Part shown: piece after piece, positions 9,025 through 17,289 of the stretch
How positions within the stretch are numbered: position 1 is the first letter of the stretch
Layout of the letters: each line of letters starts with the position of its first letter
Source of the DNA: Anaeroglomus sp964630775
GTDB lineage: Bacteria; Planctomycetota; Phycisphaerae; Sedimentisphaerales; Anaerohalosphaeraceae
DNA: 64,000 nucleotides
Direction: 5' to 3'
Assembly: GCA_964630775.1 (NCBI GenBank)
Contig: CAZVYY010000005.1
Span: 1 to 64,000 of the forward strand
The notes under the pieces: generated by a model
What the model saw: only the letters and a program-made list of their open reading frames with translations
Told to the model about the DNA's origin: nothing
Databases searched by the model: none
Made by a program: the position numbers and the translations under genes

Positions 9025-11397
9025 ATGGTTCAGGAAGTAACGCAACAAAGCGGCGGGGGGTATGGTCTGTCTAAAACAGAACAAATTGCATTGAAGACCT
9101 CGAAATTCGAGGCTATTTATCCGCCCACGGAAAAAATTCCGACGATTGTCGTGGAATATTTCCCGGCGCTGGGCAAGCTGTCGGCGGTTCGTTTTCTGGA
9201 ATGGGTTCAGGACCATCCCGGCGGAGTCATTTCGCTGCCAACCGGCAAGACCCCGGAACATTTCATCAAATGGGTTCAGTATTTTCTGAAAAACTGGGAC
9301 TTGTCCGAAGTGCAGGCCGAACTGGAGCAGTTAGGTGTGGATCCTGCCCGTCGCCCCGACATGAAAAGTCTGCATTTTGTCCAGATCGACGAATTTTATC
9401 CGATGGAATCCTCACGGCATAACAGCTTTTATTACTACGTCAATACGTTTTATATTCAGGGGTTCGGCCTCGATTCGGCCAAAGCTCTGCTGATGGATGC
9501 CTCCCGACTGGGGCTGACCGAGGATGAAACCCTGGCCGATATCTGGCCCGACGGCCAGGTCGATTTGACCCTGCGGTATCGTCATCCCCGCAATGTTCTC
9601 GAGCAGAAACAGAAAGCAGCGCTGGAGCGAATCGATGGCTGGTGCATGGAGTATGAACGCCGGATTCAGGCGCTGGGTGGTATCGGGTTTTTCCTCGGTG
9701 GTATCGGGCCGGACGGCCACATTGGCTTTAATATCAGCGGCTCGGACCACTACTCCACGACGCGCCTGTGCCCGATCAATTATGAAACACAAGCCGCCGC
9801 GTCCACCGACCTGGGCGGTATCGAAATCGCCCGCAAGAGCCTGGTGATTACCATCGGCCTGCGTACCATTACGCAGAACCCGGACTGTGTCGCCCTGATT
9901 CTGGCCGCCGGCGAGGCCAAGGCCGGCGTGACCGCCGCGGCCATCCAGTCGCCGCGGGATGTACACATCCCCGCCACAGCCCTGCAGATACTGCCCAATG
10001 CCCGGTTTTATATCACCCAGGGTGCCGCCAAACACCTGATAGAACGCCAGTTGGCCCGGCTTAAGGCCGCCCCCGAGATTCAGCCGGTTGACAGCTACAA
10101 AATTCTGGTGGATCTGGCCGTCGAAAAACACAAAAAACTGACCGACCTGACCGAAGCGGATTGCCAGAGTAATCCCTGCGGACGGCTGCTGCTGAGCCGG
10201 ATGAGTGAGCCGGTCTCGACATTGACCGCTCGGGCCCGGGATACCCTGATTGCCAATATCGCAGCCGGCATGGATGTCCAGGACAACAAGCGGTTCCTGC
10301 ATACTGAACCGCATCATGATGACGTGATGCTGGGCTACTTTGCATCGGTGGTTCGCCATTTCCGCAAGGCCGGCAATACGCATTACTTCATGACCCTGAC
10401 CAGCGGCTTTACGTCGGTGACCAATGACTTTATGAAAAAGCAGTTGGCCAATCTGCGCCGCTGTGTCGAATTGCCGTCCTTCCGCCGGCTGATGACCACC
10501 GGCTATTTCCTCCCGAATGACGGCGTGGATCGAAACCGCGACGTCTGGCAGTATCTGGACGGCGTGGCTGCACGCAGCGAACCCTATAAGATGGAAGGCT
10601 GTGCCCGTCGTCTGCTGCGCAACCTCGTCGAGATTTACGGCCCCGAGGTGCTGGTATCACTCGATAACCGGCTTGGCAAACTGGATGCTTATTTTGACGC
10701 GGCTTATCCGGGCAAAAAGGATTCACCCGAGATGCAGCGGCTCAAAGGCATGTGCCGCGAGTGGGAAGCCGAATGCCTGTGGGGCTACTACGGCTGGAAA
10801 TGCGATAATGTCCGTCACCTCCGTCTGGGCTTTTATACCGGCGATATTTTCACCCGCGAGCCGCAGATGGAACAGGACGTCCTGCCGATTGTCAAGGCCT
10901 TTGATGAAATCAACCCTGACGTGGTGACCGTGGCGTTTGACCCCGAAGGCAGCGGCCCGGATACGCATTACAAAGTCCTTCAGGCGATTTCCGAAGCCCT
11001 GCGGATTTACGAACGCAAGACCGGCCGCAAAGATATCAAAATCTGGGGATATCGCAATGTCTGGTACCGCTTTGAGCCTTCGGAGTCCAATTGCTATGTG
11101 CCGGTCAGTCTCTGTATGCTCAATGTGATGCATGAAGCGTTTCAGAATGCATTTTTGAGCCAGAAAGATGCCTCGTTCCCCAGCTATGAACACGATGGGC
11201 CGTTTTCGGAACTGGCCCAGAAAATACAGGTCAGCCAGTATCAAACCATCAAAACCTGTCTGGGACGCGACTGGTTCTATGGCCATCCCAGCGCCCTGAT
11301 ACGGGCGACACGGGGATTTGTCTTCTTGCGGCAAATGCAGACCGAGGAATTCTACCAGTCCTGCAGAGAATTGAAACGGTCGGTGGAAAGCCGTTAG
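9025..11397 (+). CDS. Glucosamine-6-phosphate deaminase (NagB)-PIG-L deacetylase fusion
   Basis: Two-domain enzyme of 790 residues. The N-terminal half (about 1-375) is NagB-like: SLPTGKTPEHF is the phosphate-binding loop, FVQIDEFYPM corresponds to the NLDEY active-site region, and GGIGPDGHIGFN is the signature near the catalytic His. The C-terminal half (from about 425) is a PIG-L/LmbE-type deacetylase-like domain with TEPHHDDVMLGY, where the usual PDDE motif has Val in place of Glu. NagB turns glucosamine-6-P into fructose-6-P and ammonia; PIG-L domains remove N-acetyl groups. Fusions of this kind are known in Bacteroidota and Planctomycetota, with the exact reaction of the second domain unsettled. 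AGGA 7 nt upstream supports the ATG. It is the third gene of the amino-sugar run. Confidence 0.85.
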   Translation: MVQEVTQQSGGGYGLSKTEQIALKTSKFEAIYPPTEKIPTIVVEYFPALGKLSAVRFLEWVQDHPGGVISLPTGKTPEHFIKWVQYFLKNWDLSEVQAELEQLGVDPARRPDMKSLHFVQIDEFYPMESSRHNSFYYYVNTFYIQGFGLDSAKALLMDASRLGLTEDETLADIWPDGQVDLTLRYRHPRNVLEQKQKAALERIDGWCMEYERRIQALGGIGFFLGGIGPDGHIGFNISGSDHYSTTRLCPINYETQAAASTDLGGIEIARKSLVITIGLRTITQNPDCVALILAAGEAKAGVTAAAIQSPRDVHIPATALQILPNARFYITQGAAKHLIERQLARLKAAPEIQPVDSYKILVDLAVEKHKKLTDLTEADCQSNPCGRLLLSRMSEPVSTLTARARDTLIANIAAGMDVQDNKRFLHTEPHHDDVMLGYFASVVRHFRKAGNTHYFMTLTSGFTSVTNDFMKKQLANLRRCVELPSFRRLMTTGYFLPNDGVDRNRDVWQYLDGVAARSEPYKMEGCARRLLRNLVEIYGPEVLVSLDNRLGKLDAYFDAAYPGKKDSPEMQRLKGMCREWEAECLWGYYGWKCDNVRHLRLGFYTGDIFTREPQMEQDVLPIVKAFDEINPDVVTVAFDPEGSGPDTHYKVLQAISEALRIYERKTGRKDIKIWGYRNVWYRFEPSESNCYVPVSLCMLNVMHEAFQNAFLSQKDASFPSYEHDGPFSELAQKIQVSQYQTIKTCLGRDWFYGHPSALIRATRGFVFLRQMQTEEFYQSCRELKRSVESR

Positions 11398-11461
11398 TTT
11401 CGATTTGCAAAGACGTGCGGAAAACCAGATGAATCCTGTTAATACAAGGCGCAGAGACCTG

Positions 11462-12736
11462 ATGACGCAATTTCACTATTCCAGCTTTGGTCAAAAAGCA
11501 CTGACACGGTCGGGCATCGGCGAATTGATGGACGATTTGGGACAGGCGATGAGTGTCCGTCCGGATTTGCTGATGCTTGGCGGAGGCAACCCGGCCCATA
11601 TTCCCGAAATGGAAAAAGTGTTCCGTGAATCCATGGAAGATATCTTACGCAAGCCGGAGACCTATGAACGATGCGTGGGGGATTATGACGGCCCGCGAGG
11701 CAATCCGGCTTTTCTGGCCGCCCTGGCCGAACTGCTGACAACGCAATACGGCTGGTCCATCGGACCCGAAAACATCGCCCTGACCAATGGCAGTCAGTCG
11801 GCATTTTATGTCCTGTTCTCCCTGTTTGCAGGCCATTTCGCCGACGGCTCGTTCCGCAAAATCCTCCTGCCGCTGGCGCCCGAATATATCGGTTATGCCG
11901 ACATCGGTTTTGCCCCGGGGCAATCCCTCTTTGCTTCCGTCCGTCCCCGCATGGAATTTCTGGACAACAGACAATTCAAATATCATATCGATTTTGACAA
12001 TCTGACCATCGGGCCGGATATCGGTGCGGTTTGCGTGTCGCGTCCGACCAATCCCACGGGCAATGTCCTGACCGATGATGAAATCACCCGCCTGCGGACT
12101 ATGACACGTGCCGCGGGTGTGCCGCTGATTATCGACAATGCCTATGGCCTGCCGTTTCCGGGAATTCTTTTCGAGCCGGCAACGCTGAGCTGGGATGAAA
12201 ACGTCATTTTGTGTATGAGCCTGTCCAAGCTGGGGCTGCCCGCCGCACGCACCGGCATCGTGGTCGCCTCGCCGGAAGTCATCCGGGCTATCAGCGAAAC
12301 CACCGCAGTTATGAGTCTGGCGCCCGGCAGCATTGGCCCGGCCCTGGCCTTGAATCTCATCCAGAGCCGGCGGATTATCGAACTGAGCCAAACCGTTGTC
12401 CGCCCGTTCTATCATCAGCGAATGCAGGCCGCTGTCGGTCTGCTGCGGGACAAACTGGACGGCATCGATTACTGCATGCATAAACCCGAGGGTGCGATAT
12501 TTCTGTGGCTGTGGTTCAAGGATCTGCCCATTCCCAGCGCCAGGCTGTACCAGCGGCTTAAACAGTGCGGCGTACTGGTCATCTCGGGGCATTATTTCTT
12601 CCCCGGCCTGGAGCATGACGACTGGCCCCACAAGTACCAGTGCATCCGCATGACCTATTCGCAGAAAGAGCCTGTCGTGCAAAAGGGCATTGAAATCATC
12701 GCCGATGAAATTAAAGCCATATATGCCGGGGCGTAA
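11462..12736 (+). CDS. avtA: Valine-pyruvate aminotransferase (AvtA-like)
   Basis: PLP-dependent class I/II aminotransferase, 424 residues. The N-terminal part closely follows the AvtA pattern: SSFGQKALTRSGI, then MLGGGNPAHIPEM, then YDGPRGN and ALTNGSQSAFYVLF. RPTNPTGNVLTDDE is the classical substrate-binding Asn region, and MSLSKLGLPAARTGI carries the Schiff-base lysine. AvtA moves the amino group between valine and pyruvate or alanine. Start choice is uncertain: ATG at 11429 is also in frame, and neither has a strong Shine-Dalgarno sequence. I chose 11462 because the N-terminus then lines up with known AvtA proteins. The following gene begins directly after its stop codon, so the two are translationally coupled. 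A different keto acid substrate remains possible. Confidence 0.85.
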   Translation: MTQFHYSSFGQKALTRSGIGELMDDLGQAMSVRPDLLMLGGGNPAHIPEMEKVFRESMEDILRKPETYERCVGDYDGPRGNPAFLAALAELLTTQYGWSIGPENIALTNGSQSAFYVLFSLFAGHFADGSFRKILLPLAPEYIGYADIGFAPGQSLFASVRPRMEFLDNRQFKYHIDFDNLTIGPDIGAVCVSRPTNPTGNVLTDDEITRLRTMTRAAGVPLIIDNAYGLPFPGILFEPATLSWDENVILCMSLSKLGLPAARTGIVVASPEVIRAISETTAVMSLAPGSIGPALALNLIQSRRIIELSQTVVRPFYHQRMQAAVGLLRDKLDGIDYCMHKPEGAIFLWLWFKDLPIPSARLYQRLKQCGVLVISGHYFFPGLEHDDWPHKYQCIRMTYSQKEPVVQKGIEIIADEIKAIYAGA

Positions 12737-13273
12737 ATGGCACATCTGAATATCGAAATCAAGGCCCGCTGCACCGAGCCGCAGCATATTCGCCGGATAC
12801 TCCAGCAGCATAACGCCCGCTTCGTGGGTACCGATACGCAAATCGATACATATTTTAAAGTCCCCGCCGGACGGCTGAAACTGCGGCAGGGTACCATTGA
12901 AAACGCCCTGATTTATTATCGCCGCCCCGACCAGTCCGGCCCCAAACAGGCGGACGTCTGGCTCTATCCATGTCCCAATGGCCAGGCAATGAAAGAATTA
13001 CTCACTGCGGCACTGGGGCTGCGGGTGGAAGTCATCAAGCGGCGGGAGATTTATTTTGTCGAGAATATCAAGTTTCATATCGACCAGGTCGAAGGCCTCG
13101 GCAGTTTTGTGGAGATTGAAGCCATTGATTCCGCTCTGTCCATCGGCACAGAAAAACTCCGCGCGCAATGTCAGATGTTTTTAGACCTGTTCGGCATTCG
13201 CAGAGATGATCTGCTGGAGCGGTCCTATAGTGATCTGCTGGAGCAGTCCGCGGGTCGTTCGGCTAATAAATAA
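12737..13273 (+). CDS. CYTH domain protein (class IV adenylate cyclase/thiamine-triphosphatase-like)
   Basis: CYTH superfamily protein, 178 residues, cytoplasmic. The signature ExExK appears at the start as NIEIKAR, followed by IDTYFKVPAGRLKLRQG and later basic strands such as EVIKRREIYF and the acidic VEGLGSFVEIEA. These line the triphosphate tunnel of the family. Members include class IV adenylate cyclases and tripolyphosphatases or thiamine-triphosphatases; the pattern here resembles the CyaB-like group, but the activity cannot be decided. The ATG follows the avtA stop with no spacing (TAAATG), indicating coupled translation. Its last 11 bp overlap the 3' end of the convergent YbaK-type gene. 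Confidence 0.8.
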   Translation: MAHLNIEIKARCTEPQHIRRILQQHNARFVGTDTQIDTYFKVPAGRLKLRQGTIENALIYYRRPDQSGPKQADVWLYPCPNGQAMKELLTAALGLRVEVIKRREIYFVENIKFHIDQVEGLGSFVEIEAIDSALSIGTEKLRAQCQMFLDLFGIRRDDLLERSYSDLLEQSAGRSANK

Positions 13274-13784
13274 AACCATCCGGCCAGAAGGGATTCAACC
13301 CCGGCCAGTCGCTGGCCGGCGGCCACTCATCCGGCAGACTGAAACTCAGGATCTCAGGCTCTGTCAGACGCATGTATTCTTCCATATCCATCCAGATGCT
13401 CTTGCGGTGCGAGCCGGCCAGAAAGACAATCTCCTTGTCTTTGGTCAGCGACTTATCCAGCAGCACCGGCAAATCATACGGCTGACCCAGCGGCGCCTCG
13501 GCCCCGAGTTCCGTATCCCGGAAAACAGCCTTAAGCTGATGTTCATCGGCCAGCTTGACTTCTTTGGCTTTCAGATGATGCTGAAGGGCGTATAAATCCA
13601 CAATACGATCCGCCGGCAAAACACACAAATACAGTTTCTCGTCGGCTTCTATCACCACCGGCTTGGCGACCTGCCGGGGACTGACATGCTCGATCCGTGC
13701 CAACTGGCGTGCCGAATATACAGGTTTGTGCTCCGTGACGCGATAGGGGGTTCTATGAATATTCAGATATTCCAATACGCTCAT
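13263..13784 (-). CDS. YbaK/ProX-type aminoacyl-tRNA deacylase fold protein
   Basis: YbaK/aminoacyl-tRNA editing domain protein, 173 residues. The N-terminal part has the characteristic hydrolase-editing fold: YRVTEHKPVYSARQLA, then a conserved Lys in VAKPVVIEADEK, LCVLPADRIVDL, and further on FRDTELGAEAPLG and DKEIVFLAGSHR. Free-standing members deacylate mischarged tRNAs, for instance Ala- or Cys-tRNA-Pro. A strong AAAGGAGT Shine-Dalgarno sequence lies 7-8 nt before the ATG. The gene converges with and overlaps the CYTH gene by 11 bp. The C-terminal 25 residues (rich in Pro and Trp) extend past the usual domain end. Which tRNA it edits is unknown. Confidence 0.8.
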   Translation of the reverse strand: MSVLEYLNIHRTPYRVTEHKPVYSARQLARIEHVSPRQVAKPVVIEADEKLYLCVLPADRIVDLYALQHHLKAKEVKLADEHQLKAVFRDTELGAEAPLGQPYDLPVLLDKSLTKDKEIVFLAGSHRKSIWMDMEEYMRLTEPEILSFSLPDEWPPASDWPGLNPFWPDGFIY

Positions 13785-14135
13785 AATCGTACTCCTTTAT
13801 GATAGTGGCTGGATTCAGGGCCGATTGAGGGGGTATATTGAATGATAACGGTTTGAAATGGGATAAAACAGGAGTTAAATACGGATAAGAAATAGTCGGA
13901 TATGCCTGAATCTGTGCGATTAAGCTTCGATAACTCGTATCAGGTGTTCTGTTCTGGTGTTGCCGGCCTATCGTTTTTGTGATTAAGATAGTTCGCATCC
14001 TACACCTCTTTAATCATTATATGAAAAATACCCTGTCGGTTTCAAGCAATTTGTCATTAGAGATCAGTAAATGAGTGGTTTTCAAATCTGCGGGATTCAA
14101 AATATCGGGTTTCCAGACTTACACGATGGAAATTT

Positions 14136-14154
14136 CCGTAATACGGTGTATAAT
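14136..14154 (+). promoter_or_regulatory. Candidate -10 box and palindrome before the pseudouridine synthase gene
   Basis: TATAAT at 14149-14154 lies about 25 nt before the start codon at 14180, directly after an 11-bp palindrome CCGTAATACGG (14136-14146) that could be an operator. The -35 position (ATGGAA) is a poor match. The rest of the 395-bp gap from 13785 to 14179 holds nothing I can support; an 81-codon frame there on the minus strand looks spurious. Confidence 0.35.
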
Positions 14155-14179
14155 GACCTGAAAGTGTACAGGAGTATTT

Positions 14180-15025
14180 ATGGCTCAAAAAGACATTATG
14201 ATTATTCACGAGGATGTGGATAAGCTATTGATTAATAAACCTGCCGGCGTCTCGGTGACTGCCGACCGCAGCGGAGCATCGGATATTCGCCAGCTTTTAT
14301 CGCGTCAGGCCGGACAGGAACTGGATTTGCGGCTGGTACACCGGCTGGATAAAGATACCTCCGGCGTGATGCTACTGGCCAAAAACCTCGCTGCCCAGAG
14401 CTTTTACAGCCGCTGTTTTGCCAAACACCAGGCCCGCAAAGTCTATATTGCCATCATCCGTGGACAATTGCCGCGGGAGCAGGGATTTATCACTGCCCCG
14501 ATTTCCAAAAGCGATAAGATTCAAACGGTTCGCATTGATTCCTGGCGCGGCAAAAAAGCCAAGACGTTCTATCGGGTACTATTGCCGATGGGATCACTGA
14601 CCCTGATCGCGGCCATGCCGATTACCGGCCGGACCCATCAAATCCGTATCCATTTTGCCCACAAAGGATTCCCCCTGGCCATTGATCCCCTCTATGCCGA
14701 CAACGCCCCCATTTATTTATCATCCTTTAAATCACGCTATAATCTATCCAGAGACCAGAATGAACCCCCGCTGATTGACCGTCTGACCCTGCATGCCTAT
14801 CAATTAACAATTCCCGGCGGCCCCGAATTGCCAATGCAGACTTTTGTGGCCCCGCTCGACAAGAAATTCGCCGCAACAGTCAAGATGCTTGCCAAGCACA
14901 CCGCCGCAAACCCCAAAAAACCGGAGATTCCGGAGCCGGTGCGGGCTGTTATTCAGGGATTACCCATTCCCCTTGATTTCAGCGACGAGGGCATCGACCT
15001 GAGGCAGGATGACGACCTGGTTTAA
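14180..15025 (+). CDS. RluA-family rRNA/tRNA pseudouridine synthase
   Basis: Pseudouridine synthase of the RluA family, 281 residues, converting specific uridines in rRNA or tRNA to pseudouridine. The catalytic motif is VHRLDKDTSGVMLLAK, with the Asp as nucleophile. Upstream is the INKPAGVSV strand, and downstream GRTHQIRIHFAHKGFPLAIDPLY is the conserved RNA-binding/active-site segment. CAGGAG five nt before the ATG fixes the start. There is no S4 domain in front, so it resembles the shorter RluA/RluC-type enzymes. The 3' end converges with the M48 protease gene with a 12-bp gap. The target site is not predictable. Confidence 0.9.
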   Translation: MAQKDIMIIHEDVDKLLINKPAGVSVTADRSGASDIRQLLSRQAGQELDLRLVHRLDKDTSGVMLLAKNLAAQSFYSRCFAKHQARKVYIAIIRGQLPREQGFITAPISKSDKIQTVRIDSWRGKKAKTFYRVLLPMGSLTLIAAMPITGRTHQIRIHFAHKGFPLAIDPLYADNAPIYLSSFKSRYNLSRDQNEPPLIDRLTLHAYQLTIPGGPELPMQTFVAPLDKKFAATVKMLAKHTAANPKKPEIPEPVRAVIQGLPIPLDFSDEGIDLRQDDDLV

Positions 15026-15037
15026 GCCGCCCTGTGA

Positions 15038-16021
15038 TTATTTTTCTTTGCTGGGGCCAAAGATGATATCTTTCCAGCTTCCCGTGGATTGCGGGGTCTC
15101 GGATTTCTTTGTGGTGATTTCCGAGGCGGCTGATTGAGTCGCTGTGTGGCTGGAAGCCGTATTGGCGGCAATCGAAGCAGGGGCTGTCTGAACGGTCTTG
15201 CTCTGACCGGCTTTATAATATGACATCGCCTCGGGCATGAAGTTTTTCAGGTTGTTGATACGGGTCTGGTCGGCAGGGTGAGTGCTCAGCAGCTCCGGGG
15301 GTTTCTGTGTAGCATCGCCCTGATTTGCCATCCGTTCCCAAAAGCCCACCGCGGCCTGCGGGTCATACCCCGCCATCGCCATAAAAATCAATCCCAGCCG
15401 GTCAGCCTCATTTTCCTGCAGACGGCTGTAAGGCAGTAAATACCCCACATTGGCCCCAATCCCGTAGGATTTCATAAACAATTCCTGGGTTGCCGCCGGA
15501 CGCGAGGCAATGGCTTCACTCAGAGCCATGCCGCCCATCTCGATCAGAAGTCCCTGGCTCATCCGCTCCCCGCCGTGCCGGGCAACCGCATGAGCGATTT
15601 CATGCCCCATTACCACCGCCATTCCCGTCTCATCTTTGGTAACAGGCAAAATGCCGGTATAAAAGACCACTTTGCCGCCGGGCATACACCAGGCATTGAT
15701 TTCCTCGCTTTCCACGAGGTTGAATTCCCAGTTGTACCCTTTGATTCGGTCGGCCATCCCGTTGGCATTACAGTAGGTTTCCACCGCATTGGCGATTCGA
15801 GTGCCGACTTTCTGCACCATGGCGGTCTGTTCGGCATTCGTGCTTTTCTTGTTTTCAGACAGGAATTGACCGTATTCGGTGGCCGCCATACTGTTCAAGG
15901 TCGAATCCGGAACAATATTGAATTGTTTTCGCCCCGTAATAGCAACATCAGAACATGATGCGCAACATACTGTCAATAAAGTAAATACAGAAAATACGAT
16001 GAAGTAATTCAGGTTTCTCAT
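15038..16021 (-). CDS. M48 family zinc metalloprotease, putative lipoprotein
   Basis: Peptidase M48 (Ste24/LoiP/BepA-like) protein, 327 residues, likely periplasmic lipoprotein. The N-terminal hydrophobic segment (residues 6-18) is followed by Cys19, Cys20 and Cys23, any of which could be lipidated; the context is not an ideal lipobox. VAITGRKQFNIV is the typical start of the mature domain. The zinc motif HEIAH is at residues 140-144, and the third ligand is the Glu in QENEADRLGL. The last 60 residues are Ser/Thr/Ala-rich and probably disordered. An AGGA 7 nt before the ATG supports the start. Homologues act in outer-membrane protein quality control, which is the likely but unproven role. Confidence 0.88.
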   Translation of the reverse strand: MRNLNYFIVFSVFTLLTVCCASCSDVAITGRKQFNIVPDSTLNSMAATEYGQFLSENKKSTNAEQTAMVQKVGTRIANAVETYCNANGMADRIKGYNWEFNLVESEEINAWCMPGGKVVFYTGILPVTKDETGMAVVMGHEIAHAVARHGGERMSQGLLIEMGGMALSEAIASRPAATQELFMKSYGIGANVGYLLPYSRLQENEADRLGLIFMAMAGYDPQAAVGFWERMANQGDATQKPPELLSTHPADQTRINNLKNFMPEAMSYYKAGQSKTVQTAPASIAANTASSHTATQSAASEITTKKSETPQSTGSWKDIIFGPSKEK

Positions 16022-16227
16022 ACAGCATCCTTTCAGCTTTGGCTCCTGCTATTTAAATACGACAAATCGATTCTCCTGGTTTCAAAGAACCATATTCAAA
16101 CATAGCAATCCAGAGCCGTTAAGTCCAGTGAAAAATGGAGCAGGGAATGGATGTGCACAGGGACTCGGAATATCTCTGAGATAACAGGGGGGGGATGACA
16201 GATAAGACCGGTTTTGACCCGTCCGGG

Positions 16228-16743
16228 TTAATTCAAATTCCTGCGAACGACTGCGGCGGCGGCCAGCGTCTGATTAACTTTGCCAAGGTCGTCTTCAACC
16301 GACAGCAGGATACGCACATTGCGTACGGCTGCGGGACTGCTGGCGGGAACCAGGGCCCGGTTGAACGTCACGCTATTGACATTGCGGCACAGGGCATAGC
16401 TGTTGCCGCTGGTGTTGTCGTCCAGGTACAGTATTTTCTCATCGGCACTGTAGCGATACGTAATATTGCGTCCATCCGAAGCAATCAGGCTGCATTGGCT
16501 GTTGTCGGGGTCGCCGCCGGTGCCAATGACCGCTACGCCCTGTGCGGTTCGCAGTTCGGTCGTAATCCGCAGCAGGGCCGCCCGAGCCGTATTCATCGTC
16601 TTGGAAATGCCTTCATTGACCTGAAAATTTGTTACCGACGCATCAAATGCCACGGCCACCGCCGTCATCAGCATCGCCAGGATGACCAGCGCCATCAGCA
16701 TTTCAACGAGGGTGAAACCTGTTTTTTTCTGAGTCGTTTTCAT
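16228..16743 (-). CDS. Type IV pilin-like pseudopilin
   Basis: Pseudopilin of 171 residues. The prepilin leader is short and basic, with cleavage expected after Gly in TGFTLVEML (the +5 Glu is present), followed by a 20-residue hydrophobic helix. The remainder is a small soluble domain rich in beta strands (ITYRYSADEKILYLDDN). GAGAGG seven nt before the ATG supports the start. It is the last gene of the pil-like operon and follows another pseudopilin by 15 bp. Minor pseudopilins start or cap type IV pilus or type II secretion fibres. I cannot assign it to GspH, I, J or K by eye. Confidence 0.85.
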   Translation of the reverse strand: MKTTQKKTGFTLVEMLMALVILAMLMTAVAVAFDASVTNFQVNEGISKTMNTARAALLRITTELRTAQGVAVIGTGGDPDNSQCSLIASDGRNITYRYSADEKILYLDDNTSGNSYALCRNVNSVTFNRALVPASSPAAVRNVRILLSVEDDLGKVNQTLAAAAVVRRNLN

Positions 16744-16758
16744 GGAACAGCCTCTCGG

Positions 16759-17253
16759 TTAATAGCGGGCACGAATCCAGCTTGCCGAACTGACGGTTTG
16801 CCCGTTTTTGGTAATGGTCACGGTTACGCGGTATAAATCCGTACTGTGGTTGCTGACCGCCTGAGTCAGGTTGGCCGTGCTGACGTTCTGCACGGTGACC
16901 CGCTGCGTGAAAGCCGAGAACTCCGGCATGGCGGTCCGGCTGACATCAATCGGCGGACTGAAAGACCGGTTATGGAAATCATCCAGGTCGTCATAATTGC
17001 CGACTGCGGTTTCACCGCTTTCGGCGCCAAACGTTGTGGTGCCCCCGGTGGGGTCCACCGTCGGCAGTGGGGCGGTCAGCTCACGGATTTCCTCGATGAG
17101 AAATTCCGCTGTGCTCAAATCCACACCCGCGGCGTTGTACTGGGTAAACGCTCCGCTGGACGCGACCAGTCCTGCCACGGCCAGCCCGATCAGCATGATC
17201 GCCAGCAGGGCTTCCAGCAGCGTAAATCCGGTTTTATGTCGCATCGTATTCAT
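16759..17253 (-). CDS. Type IV pilin-like pseudopilin
   Basis: Pseudopilin of 164 residues with leader and helix TGFTLLEALLAIMLIGLAVA; the prepilin peptidase site is before Phe, with Glu at mature position 5. The layout (short N-terminal helix followed by a region of beta strands with many Thr residues) is like GspI/PilV-type minor pilins. AAGGGG 7 nt before the ATG supports the start. It lies between the PilC-like gene (37 bp upstream) and the second pseudopilin (15 bp downstream). No prepilin peptidase gene is present in the window, so processing depends on a gene elsewhere. Confidence 0.85.
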   Translation of the reverse strand: MNTMRHKTGFTLLEALLAIMLIGLAVAGLVASSGAFTQYNAAGVDLSTAEFLIEEIRELTAPLPTVDPTGGTTTFGAESGETAVGNYDDLDDFHNRSFSPPIDVSRTAMPEFSAFTQRVTVQNVSTANLTQAVSNHSTDLYRVTVTITKNGQTVSSASWIRARY

Positions 17254-17289
17254 GATGATACCCCTTTCTATGATCGACCGGCACCCGGC

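Noticed and set aside
13753..13998. 81-codon frame on the minus strand overlapping the YbaK-type gene start
   Set aside because: No ribosome site, no recognisable sequence, and it overlaps the strong Shine-Dalgarno sequence and start of a real gene.
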